A DNA stretch of 55,459 nt, from assembly GCA_902812415.1 (NCBI GenBank), contig CADDZJ010000017.1, forward strand, positions 1 to 55,459, in the 5' to 3' direction. The notes beneath the pieces are model-generated. The model did no database searches. It had not been told where the DNA came from and saw only the letters and a program-made list of their open reading frames with translations. Origin of the DNA: Acidobacteriota bacterium (GTDB lineage: Bacteria > Acidobacteriota > Terriglobia > UBA7540). Positions 1 through 6,692 of this stretch are shown in pieces (the stretch's first letter is position 1; each line of letters begins with the position of its first letter). The translations under genes were made by a program, and so were the position numbers.

Positions 1-90
1 GGCTACAAAAACCTGCGCTACCTGCTTCTGAAGGCGCCGCGCATGGCAGTCACCCGGACAGTATTCGTCATCATCAGAAAAGCAGCCTAA
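1..90 (+). CDS. C-terminal tail of an unidentified gene (possible transposase)
   Basis: The frame is open from the window edge to a TAA at 88-90 and encodes 29 residues beginning GYKNLRYLLLKAPRM and ending VIIRKAA. The basic, aromatic-rich tail resembles the end of some transposases (an ISL3-like one is the best guess), but the stretch is too short to be sure. It would be the 3' end of a mobile element lying mostly outside the window, next to a decayed gene, which fits an insertion. No terminal inverted repeat could be defined from this side alone. Confidence 0.3.
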   Translation, partial: GYKNLRYLLLKAPRMAVTRTVFVIIRKAA

Positions 91-91
91 A

Positions 92-937
92 ATGTGGTCG
101 CTTACTAATTCTTGCGCAGAACCGAAATACCTTTACGGGCGCCAGGTGGGTAGAGAAGGCAATCTGGACACGGAAGTTGTAGATGCGCGAATGATGCTGG
201 TTCCAGATGTTCGCGTGTCCGGTCCCTCTGACACGGAACGATTGGAAAGAGCATTCGATGCGCTAACCAAAAGATCATCCCGACCGCTGTTAGAGGAGTT
301 TGATGATCTCGCCCGAATCGAGGTTGATGATTCATCACTGGAGCTCCTGGGGATAGGGCAAGAAGGGGAACGAGAGAAAATCCGAAGCCAACTTTACGAT
401 GAGATGGCGCTGCTCTACCGAGAAATCCGAGAAGTGGAACTCAAAAAGCAAGCTGAGCGTCGCATCACCGCCCGCCGCGACCGCGCCAGCCCGCGCACCA
501 TTGCCGAAGAAATCTGGGAAGAGTTTGACAAGAGCCAACTTCGGGCATTCCCCGCAGATTTCATTCCGAAAGACGAGGCCACCGAGACGGTGGCGCTGCC
601 GACAGGCAAGCCGAAAGTGCTGGAAGACCTGTTTGACCGGGGCGCCGTTGAAATCAATGGCGGCGTCATCAACCTTGGCTCGAAGGAGCGCGCAGAATTC
701 GCGGCCCAGGTTGCCGCGTTGGGACTCTCCGGGCCGGTCGCAATCCCAAAGAATCCGCGAGCGTGCGAACGAGACCTGGCGGCTTACCGGCGCTACGAGA
801 CTCAAATGGAGAGCAAATTCCGAGACCTGGCCGAAGAACGCAGCGCCGACCGCGAGATTTAAGCCCGCATTGTGCGCGAGCTTTGGAAGCTCCTCTTCGC
901 CCGCCTTCGTCACCGAACAGATAAAAGCGAGGGGTGA
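92..937 (+). pseudogene. Decayed C-terminal remnant, possibly of an N6-adenine DNA methylase
   Basis: The frame from ATG 92 runs 256 codons to a TAA at 860-862, then continues in the same frame for 24 more sense codons (ARIVRELWKLL...) to a TGA at 935-937. The residues after the TAA look like a natural charged, helical C-terminus, so the TAA is probably a nonsense mutation (for example CAA to TAA). The body holds a Glu/Arg-rich coiled-coil-like segment (about residues 95-135) and no recognisable catalytic motif. A phrase near residues 29-41 (TEVVDARMMLVPD) recalls the end of a target-recognition domain in type IIG-like methylases; that identification is an inference. The first ~20 residues look unlike the rest and may come from a flanking insertion. 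No methylase NPPY or SAM motif is present. Confidence 0.45.
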
Positions 938-958
938 GGGGTTGGGAAAAATGAGACT

Positions 959-1675
959 TTATATTTTTTCGCGGCAGTTCAGCAGCCCTATCCATCTTTC
1001 AAATACGCGCTTTCCAATGGCCTGAAGCTTGGGCAGGTATGTCTGCGCCTGGCGGCGAATCTCATCCCCGCTCAAGCCCTCCTCTTTTAGCTCGTCAGCG
1101 AATGTCCCGATCATGCCATCCAGAATTTCCGGCACGATCTCCATGTGAAAGAGAAACCCGTAGGCGTTCGCACCGTAGCGGAAAGCCTGGCACGCAGTAA
1201 GTTTGGAGGAAGCCAAGCTAATGGCGCCTTTCGGCGCGTCAAAAACATCCCCATGCCAGTGATAGGCCATAAATTCAGGATCGAGGTCTTTGAAAAGCGC
1301 GTCTTCAAAGGCTGACGCAGCCCAGATGACCGAATGCCAGCCGATCTCTTTTTGCCGCCCTTTTCTTACTTCAGCGCCCAGCGCAGCGGCCAGCAATTGG
1401 CTGCCCAGGCAGACGCCCAGAATGGGCTTCGATTCGCACAGGGCGCGTTCGATTAATCTCATCTCATCGCGCAAGAAGGGATATCGATCATGCTCGTAGA
1501 CGCCCATCGGGCCGCCCATGATCACAAGACCCTGCGCCTGGCTCAAGTCCGTCGGCACGGGCTCACCCGCCGGGGTGAGAATGGTTTCGAGAGCATATCC
1601 CCGGGATTCGAGCGCCTGGGCAATCAACCCCGGCTTTTCGCATTCCGCGTGTTGGAGCACGACGACTTTTCGCAT
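959..1675 (-). CDS. Class I glutamine amidotransferase (GMP-synthase-like GATase domain protein)
   Basis: A 238-residue stand-alone class I GATase. It has the nucleophile elbow GVCLGSQ with Cys89 and the catalytic pair His177 and Glu179 in FLFHMEI (usually FHPE). The oxyanion-strand motif VIMGGPMGVYE lies at about residues 51-61. Such proteins hydrolyse glutamine or act on gamma-glutamyl compounds in the cytosol; the size and the GGPMGVYE motif resemble GMP synthase-like or gamma-glutamyl-gamma-aminobutyrate-hydrolase-like orphans. No synthetase partner is adjacent, so the substrate is unknown. It is transcribed alone toward the decayed gene at the left edge. Confidence 0.75.
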   Translation of the reverse strand: MRKVVVLQHAECEKPGLIAQALESRGYALETILTPAGEPVPTDLSQAQGLVIMGGPMGVYEHDRYPFLRDEMRLIERALCESKPILGVCLGSQLLAAALGAEVRKGRQKEIGWHSVIWAASAFEDALFKDLDPEFMAYHWHGDVFDAPKGAISLASSKLTACQAFRYGANAYGFLFHMEIVPEILDGMIGTFADELKEEGLSGDEIRRQAQTYLPKLQAIGKRVFERWIGLLNCREKI

Positions 1676-1963
1676 GGTTCACCTTCGCGGGCCTGGGCGA
1701 TGAAGTATAGTGTCCCAGATAATTTTAACCACCCCCAACCCCTCCTTGATCTTGATATGGAGGGAGCCCTCTCACCCAATCCTCTCCTCTTTGGGGGGCC
1801 CGAGGCGGGGGAAGGTTGCCATAGCGGCGATGTCCCGCATGCCCGAGCAATTGAAAATAAAAACCGACGGTGGGGACACCGCCGCTACAACTCCATTTTC
1901 AGACAAGCTCTGAAGCTGCGTCTTGACAATCTGTTCTGGCCGACCCCGCACAAATAAGGCCCG
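1676..1963. other. Intergenic region with repeat fragments
   Basis: This region separates the amidotransferase start from the protoglobin stop. It contains pyrimidine-rich/G-rich sequence around 1733-1816 and a repeat half-copy at 1873-1890. Open frames across it have no homology that I recognise, and no promoter or terminator stands out. Confidence 0.4.
1873..1890 (+). repeat. Short dispersed repeat, copy 1 (18-nt core)
   Basis: The 18-nt core GGGACACCGCCGCTACAA occurs here and again, identically, at 3497-3514. Both copies are followed a few bases later by CATTTT. Here it is a half element without the long opposing arm seen in the second copy. Confidence 0.6.
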
Positions 1964-2569
1964 TTAGAAATCCCCGTCTTTGACGTAAGGCTGGCTCCAG
2001 AGCGTGATCTGGAGAATCACCGACTTGACCCAGGCCTGGTGCATTTTTTCAACGTCTTCAGCGCCATGCCCTTTCCTGGCCAAAAAAGGCTTCAGCGTAT
2101 AGGTAATCGGATAGATGAGAGTTAGAAGATATCGATAGTTGATGTTTTCGACGGACTCCACGCGATCGGTTTTGTTTTTGGCGCTGCGATGATGTCGAAG
2201 CCCGATCTCATATTGGTAGTCGAGCCATTTCTGGTCGTAGTTTGCAGCCGCTGTATCCAGAATCCATTGACCGAAGCGCTTGCGCACGGCCGCCAGGTAG
2301 TCTCCGTCGGGCTGGCCGTCTTTCTTTCGCGCGAAGTAGTGGAGCAAGTGCTTGTTGGCAGCCACAAAGCCATACCACACTTCCAAGACCTGCTCGACCT
2401 GATCCTTCAACACCTCGCCAGACATGCGCAGATACTTTACGTCCTCTTCGGTGAAAAGAACCGTTTGCTTCAGCAGGTCGAATTCCTGAAGCGTGATCGG
2501 CGATTTGTGAACCGCGTTGGTCCCATAAGTGTACCCGGCGATGGGTCCGGGAGTGGGCGTTTGACTCAT
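1964..2569 (-). CDS. Protoglobin (single-domain globin-coupled-sensor fold)
   Basis: A 201-residue single-domain protein closely resembling Methanosarcina protoglobin: GYTYG near the N-terminus, the B-helix WYGFV (Trp65-Tyr66), KRFGQWILDT with the distal Phe99, and YQYEIGLRHHR containing the expected proximal haem ligand His126. The C-terminus ends PYVKDGDF, as in the archaeal protein. Protoglobins bind haem and O2, CO or NO in the cytosol; no output domain is fused here. The ATG overlaps the TGA of the upstream MarR gene by 4 bp, so the two are translationally coupled. It could act as a gas scavenger or as the sensor partner of that regulator; the latter is inference. Confidence 0.92.
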   Translation of the reverse strand: MSQTPTPGPIAGYTYGTNAVHKSPITLQEFDLLKQTVLFTEEDVKYLRMSGEVLKDQVEQVLEVWYGFVAANKHLLHYFARKKDGQPDGDYLAAVRKRFGQWILDTAAANYDQKWLDYQYEIGLRHHRSAKNKTDRVESVENINYRYLLTLIYPITYTLKPFLARKGHGAEDVEKMHQAWVKSVILQITLWSQPYVKDGDF

Positions 2570-3273
2570 GATTTTCCTCCTTCTCGGCGTTGATTTTGGG
2601 TGTAAAGTCCGAGCTTCACCGTCGTTTGCCCGCGCGAGACCGCTTCCTGTGAAGCCGCCTCATAATCCGGGCATTCCAGCCGCAAATGGCGATCGCCAAA
2701 GGGCGCATCCACAAAATCACAATGGTGTGGCTTCTCGGGGTCCTGATGCACATGGGGCCGAAAGAAGCGGCAAGTGACGCACATGCGCGAAACTGGAATT
2801 TGCCCGCGCTCCTGCAGGCCGCGAATCATCTTAACGAGCGCGCGCAGGAAGACTCCCTGCTCCTCAGGGGAAAGCGTCTGAGCGGCTTCAAGCAAAAAGT
2901 CTGACCAGAGGGCGGCGCGCCGGGCGGCGCGTTTCCCACGGCTCGTCAGCCGGAGAAAAACCGCGCGCGCATCCTGCGCGCCGCGTTGCTTCGCAATCAG
3001 CCGCTTGGCCGTAAGAGCAGCCGCCGCATCGCTCGTCGTTGCGACGGTGAGAGCCAGCGCCGCCGCCGCGTCGGAAATGATTGTCTTTGCGCCTTGAGCC
3101 TCCCGCGTTTCGAGGAGGATCAGAATCTGCGCCTGAGTTGGCGTCAGCCCGCGCTGACCTGCCTTCTGCCAGGCCTGGCTGCGAATGGCCAGGCCGATTT
3201 TGTGAAGCCCTGTCGCGATGTGCTCTGAGGGGGACAGCAGCTCACTCTTCCGGGCAGATGACGCGGATTTCAT
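2566..3273 (-). CDS. MarR-family regulator with a Cys/His-rich C-terminal domain
   Basis: A 235-residue protein. Residues ~15-150 are a MarR-type winged helix with a Gln/Ala-rich recognition region (SDAAAALALTVATTSDAAAAL) and the RGAQDARAVFLRLT wing. A C-terminal extension of ~70 residues carries Cys165-X2-Cys168, His174, His176, His183-184, Cys185 and Cys201, suited to a Zn or Fe-S site. Ordinary MarR proteins are ~140-160 residues and lack this tail. It is the first gene of an overlapping pair with the protoglobin. A perfect dyad begins 2 bp upstream of its ATG, so autoregulation is likely. No Shine-Dalgarno is visible before ATG 3273, so the mRNA may be leaderless. A gas, redox or metal signal is inference. 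Confidence 0.85.
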   Translation of the reverse strand: MKSASSARKSELLSPSEHIATGLHKIGLAIRSQAWQKAGQRGLTPTQAQILILLETREAQGAKTIISDAAAALALTVATTSDAAAALTAKRLIAKQRGAQDARAVFLRLTSRGKRAARRAALWSDFLLEAAQTLSPEEQGVFLRALVKMIRGLQERGQIPVSRMCVTCRFFRPHVHQDPEKPHHCDFVDAPFGDRHLRLECPDYEAASQEAVSRGQTTVKLGLYTQNQRREGGKS

Positions 3274-3274
3274 A

Positions 3275-3295
3275 ATATTTAGGAGTTCTAAATAT
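3275..3295 (-). promoter_or_regulatory. Palindromic operator upstream of the MarR/protoglobin operon
   Basis: The perfect 8-bp inverted repeat ATATTTAG-GAGTT-CTAAATAT ends 2 bp from the MarR start codon, in a very AT-rich stretch that must also hold the promoter. Its length and position are typical of a MarR dimer operator used for autorepression. Confidence 0.7.
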
Positions 3296-3343
3296 ATTAC
3301 ATTCGCGTGCGGCGGTCAACTTTATATCTTCTCTTGACCCTTT

Positions 3344-3391
3344 GTGGCACAGCCGTCTCGGCCGTGGGCACGGGCGGGACGCCCGTGCCAC
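3344..3391. repeat. Double-hairpin REP-like element
   Basis: Two consecutive dyads are nested inside an outer one. CACAGCCG-TCT-CGGCCGTG (3348-3366) has one mismatch. GGCACGGGCG-GGA-CGCCCGTGCC (3367-3389) is perfect over 10 bp. The whole element is bounded by GTGGCAC and GTGCCAC. This layout matches palindromic intergenic repeats scattered in several environmental phyla. It lies between the MarR promoter and the thiO-like gene. Confidence 0.7.
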
Positions 3392-3430
3392 GCAAGGAAA
3401 ATTTGTGCAAGCCGCACACATTTTGACCAT

Positions 3431-3514
3431 TTGTAGTAGAGAACCTTCTGGAAAAAAATAAAGGCGGCGGTGAGAGCCTGCCCTGAGCGGAGCGAAGGGA
3501 CACCGCCGCTACAA
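3431..3514. repeat. Inverted-repeat element containing copy 2 of the 18-nt repeat
   Basis: Outer arms TTGTAG (3431-3436) and CTACAA (3509-3514) enclose inner arms GCGGCGGTG (3464-3472) and CACCGCCGC (3501-3509). The interior includes a CCTGAGCGGAGCGAAGGG-type stretch typical of other REP families. The right end (3497-3514) is identical to the copy at 1873-1890. The element lies just before the thiO-like gene. Confidence 0.6.
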
Positions 3515-3583
3515 GAGCATTTTGATCCAACAAAAGCGACCCGTAACGAGCAAAAGCCGCAGGTTCAGGCTAAACTTTGATTG

Positions 3584-4798
3584 ATGGTCTTTAACAAGGA
3601 AACGCATGACGTCATCGTGATTGGCGGCGGCTTGATCGGCTGCTCCATCGCGCTGCGGCTGGCGCAACAGAAGATTCGGGTGAGCGTTTTCGACCAGGGG
3701 AAGCCCGGAGCGGAGGCCAGCAGCGCCGGCGCCGGCATGATTGCGCCGCAAGGCGAGACCACCCAACCCGACCCTTTTTATGAACTTTGCGCGGCAAGCC
3801 GCGATCTTTACGCGGATTTTGTCGCAGAGATTGAAGAATTGAGCGGCCGCAAAGTGGGGTTGCGGCGAGAAGGCACGCTGATGGCGGCGCTCGATGAGAC
3901 CCAGCGGCATGGCCTTCAGAAAATCCACGAAGCACAAACGAAAGCCGGACTGAAGGTTGAGCGCCTCTCGCCCGAGGAGGCGCGCAAACGCTCGCCTCAG
4001 CTTTCAAGCCAAATCCGTGAAGCCCTTTTCATCCCCGAAGACTATTGGATTGACAATGTGCGGCTGATGGAGGCGCTGGAACAAGCCTGCCTGAGAGCTG
4101 GAGTCAGCTTCTATCCTCACGCCAAGGTCACTCGGCTGATCACCTCAAATGGGGAGGTTGAGAGCGTTGAATCCTGTGCGGAGCCAAGCTCCGTTCCCTT
4201 CCATCACGCGGCTGGGCAGTTCGTTTTGGCGGCGGGCGCCTGGTCCGGGAAAATTGCCTCAACACTCGGCATTTCGCTACCGGTCAAGCCTTGCCGCGGA
4301 CAGATGATGGAGTTTGAGGGCGCAACGGATTTTCCCTTTGTCCTGCGGGCTGCCCATCATTATCTGGTGCCCCGGTCAGGAGGAAGAGTCATTGCGGGAA
4401 GCACCATGGAATATGCAGGCTTCGAGAAGGCTGTGACGGGCGAGGGATTAAGAAGCATTCTGAAAGGCGCCGTTCGGATAGCGCCGATGGTGAAGGAACT
4501 CCGCTTCCGCGCTGCATGGTCAGGATTGAGACCCGACACCGAAGATCACTTGCCGATCCTCGGATACGGAGAAATAACCAACTTGGTTTTTGCCACCGGG
4601 CATTTTCGCAACGGAATTTTGCTGACGCCCATTACAGCGCAATTGATTTCCGAGCTGATTTTGCAAGGCTCCGCTTCAAGACCCATGGAGATCTACTCGC
4701 CCGCGAGATTCCATTTGAGCCGCTCACGCGTGCCGAGCCACATAGAGCAGCAGCGCAAAAATCACCACCGGGATCATCGCCAGCAAAAAATAGAATAA
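3584..4798 (+). CDS. thiO: Glycine oxidase ThiO-like FAD-dependent amine oxidase
   Basis: A DAO-family flavoenzyme of about 404 residues. The N-terminal Rossmann motif VIVIGGGLIGCSIALRLA binds FAD and is followed by a GAEASSAGAGMIAPQ segment. The C-terminal half has WSGLRPDTEDHLPILG and ATGHFRNGILLTP, typical of glycine oxidase. ThiO oxidises glycine to iminoacetate for thiazole synthesis, but no other thiamine gene is nearby, so an alternative D- or secondary-amino-acid oxidase role remains open. ATG 3584 is chosen over the preceding TTG. The last ~25 codons extend beyond the usual family end (SPARF) and lie antisense to the end of the convergent kinase gene over 75 bp. Confidence 0.85.
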   Translation: MVFNKETHDVIVIGGGLIGCSIALRLAQQKIRVSVFDQGKPGAEASSAGAGMIAPQGETTQPDPFYELCAASRDLYADFVAEIEELSGRKVGLRREGTLMAALDETQRHGLQKIHEAQTKAGLKVERLSPEEARKRSPQLSSQIREALFIPEDYWIDNVRLMEALEQACLRAGVSFYPHAKVTRLITSNGEVESVESCAEPSSVPFHHAAGQFVLAAGAWSGKIASTLGISLPVKPCRGQMMEFEGATDFPFVLRAAHHYLVPRSGGRVIAGSTMEYAGFEKAVTGEGLRSILKGAVRIAPMVKELRFRAAWSGLRPDTEDHLPILGYGEITNLVFATGHFRNGILLTPITAQLISELILQGSASRPMEIYSPARFHLSRSRVPSHIEQQRKNHHRDHRQQKIE

Positions 4799-5692
4799 GA
4801 CCCTTCGCGCCCATGGCGACCGTCGTTGTTTCCAGTCGCGGAGCTCAGGACGGTCGGCCACCCCGACCTGGTCCTGATGCTCAAGGTCCCAGGCAAACTC
4901 GCGGGCGCTGGCGTAGCGCTTTCGGGGGTCGCGCTCCAGAGCGCGATAGATAATTTCCTGAAGCTGAGGAGAAATGGCAGGATCAATCTCGCGCGGCGGA
5001 ACGGGATTGTTCAGCAACCTGTCGTTCATAATGGCGAAAGGATTCGGCCCCTGGAACGGCGCTTTGCCGGTCAGCATTTCATAAAGCATGGCCCCCAGGG
5101 CATACAGGTCGCTGCGCGCATCGCCGCGTTTTCCTTTGACCTGTTCGGGGGAGATGTAATCCGGCGAGCCCATAATCTGGGAGATTTTGGCAAAGGTCAA
5201 CCGGCGCGATCCAGCGTTGCCGGCAATTCCGAAATCGATGATCTTAATGTGGTCGTCGGCATCCACCATGATGTTTTCAGGCTTCAGATCGCGGTGAACC
5301 ACTCCGTGGCTGTGGATATAATCAAGCGCATCACAGATGCTGAGCGCGATGCGCACGGCGCGCTCGGGGGAAAACTTGCGTTGCTCGTTCAAAATCTGGC
5401 GCAGCAAGCGGCCCTCAGCCCATTCCATCACCATATAGAGCCGGCTGCGATCGTCGTCGGCAAAGACCTTCACCACCCCGGGATGATCCAGCTTTTTGCC
5501 AATCGCCGCCTCGCGCTCGAAGCGCTCGTAGAAAACCGGATCGCTCTCCATTTCAGGGTGCGGAACCTTGATGGCAACCGGTCGGCCCGTGCGCAAGTCC
5601 GTGCCGCGAAAGATCGAGGCCATGCCGCTGCGGGCTGCAACGCCTTCAATGCGGTAGTGATCAAGTTGGTCGCCAGGATGAAGCGGAGTCAT
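4724..5692 (-). CDS. Membrane-anchored Hanks-type serine/threonine kinase
   Basis: A 322-residue kinase: a Gly-loop with the relaxed spacing GVAARSGMASIF, Lys42 in VAIKVPHP, the catalytic loop HRDLKPEN (Asp135), DFG (Asp153) and SPDYISPEQ as the activation-segment end. After the catalytic domain a basic linker leads to a single C-terminal membrane helix (about 297-317). No PASTA or other sensor domain follows, so only ~5 residues would lie outside the membrane. The PP2C phosphatase gene ends 45 bp upstream on the same strand, giving a kinase/phosphatase pair. Its 3' end overlaps the thiO-like gene. Confidence 0.93.
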   Translation of the reverse strand: MTPLHPGDQLDHYRIEGVAARSGMASIFRGTDLRTGRPVAIKVPHPEMESDPVFYERFEREAAIGKKLDHPGVVKVFADDDRSRLYMVMEWAEGRLLRQILNEQRKFSPERAVRIALSICDALDYIHSHGVVHRDLKPENIMVDADDHIKIIDFGIAGNAGSRRLTFAKISQIMGSPDYISPEQVKGKRGDARSDLYALGAMLYEMLTGKAPFQGPNPFAIMNDRLLNNPVPPREIDPAISPQLQEIIYRALERDPRKRYASAREFAWDLEHQDQVGVADRPELRDWKQRRSPWARRVLFYFLLAMIPVVIFALLLYVARHA

Positions 5693-5737
5693 TGCCCGGT
5701 CGGGGTCAAACGGCGGGAAACCGGCGGCGTGGCTGAA

Positions 5738-6529
5738 TCAGCGAAGCTTATACGGGCGCCCGCGGTACATGCCCATGCGCTCGACGTTTCGAACACGGAT
5801 GAGCTGAACACTGATATTATCGCTGCCATCCCGTTGGTTGGCAAGTTCCAGAAGCTTCTCGGCTGCGTCAACCAGGGTGTTCGTCTCGCTGACGGCGCGG
5901 GCCATTTCCTGGGCTGTAACCGACCCGTGCAGCCCGTCAGAGCAAAGCAGGAGCACATCGCCGGCCGTCACCTGATTTTCAGCCACATCGGCGGCAACAA
6001 ACAATCCGCTGCCCAGAGAGCGGCTTAGAACGTGGCGGGTAGCGGCGTGGGCGGCGTCTTCGGCAGAGATCAGTCCCATGCGCGCCTGTTCGTCCACCAG
6101 GGTATGATCGCGGGTCAGCGCAGTGGCGCGATTGCGCCGAATCAGGTAACACCGCGAATCTCCCACATGAGCCACCACCACCCGGTCAAAGCGCAGCGCG
6201 CAGGCAACAAGGGTTGTAGCAATGGCCGCGCCGCTGGCGAGTCCGGCATCGACCACGCGGGCGTTGGCCGTCTGCACCAGGCGCGGCAATAACGCCGCGT
6301 GCGGCTCCCGGACGCTCGATTCCCGAAAGCCCGCCAGCAGAGTCTCAACAGCGATGCGCGCCGCCACCTCACCCTGCTGTTGGCCGCCGACGCCGTCCGC
6401 TAAGGCAAAGAGCCAGCCGTGAGCGCGCGCCTGCGCGGGCGTCGCAGGAAGCAGATAACCGAGATAGTCCTCGTTCTGCTCACGCGTTCGCCCAGGGTCA
6501 GAGAGCTGTGTAAACTCCAAATCCAACAT
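5738..6529 (-). CDS. PP2C-family protein serine/threonine phosphatase
   Basis: A 263-residue cytosolic PP2C with all hallmark motifs: SDPGRTREQNED, LFALADGVGG, VAHVGDSRCYL, LTRDHTLVDEQ, LLCSDGLHG and DGSDNISV, which supply the metal-binding aspartates. It is the first gene of a two-gene unit with the membrane kinase and should reverse phosphorylation by that kinase. Starting at ATG 6529 gives a full-length domain with no extra regulatory module. Confidence 0.94.
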   Translation of the reverse strand: MLDLEFTQLSDPGRTREQNEDYLGYLLPATPAQARAHGWLFALADGVGGQQQGEVAARIAVETLLAGFRESSVREPHAALLPRLVQTANARVVDAGLASGAAIATTLVACALRFDRVVVAHVGDSRCYLIRRNRATALTRDHTLVDEQARMGLISAEDAAHAATRHVLSRSLGSGLFVAADVAENQVTAGDVLLLCSDGLHGSVTAQEMARAVSETNTLVDAAEKLLELANQRDGSDNISVQLIRVRNVERMGMYRGRPYKLR

Positions 6530-6618
6530 CGACTGAAACTTGCACCGCGAGGAAATCGCTCATCGGTGCGGATATCAGGCCCTCGGAATCTGATCTATTC
6601 TGACTCCGCTCACGCCTG

Positions 6619-6644
6619 AAAAAAAAGGCGGGATGACGCCCGCC
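6619..6644 (-). terminator. Intrinsic terminator of the amino acid permease gene
   Basis: Read on the minus strand, GGCGGG-N6-CCCGCC (6627-6644) is followed by eight T (6619-6626), a textbook rho-independent terminator 49 bp past the permease stop and before the PP2C promoter. Confidence 0.85.
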
Positions 6645-6692
6645 CCCAAATCCCTACTATAAGACAGCCGGCTGTTGCTCGCGCGCTATCCA

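Noticed and set aside
4826-6028. 400-codon plus-strand frame opposite the kinase and phosphatase
   Set aside because: The minus strand carries full kinase and PP2C motifs; the plus-strand translation is a composition-driven shadow.
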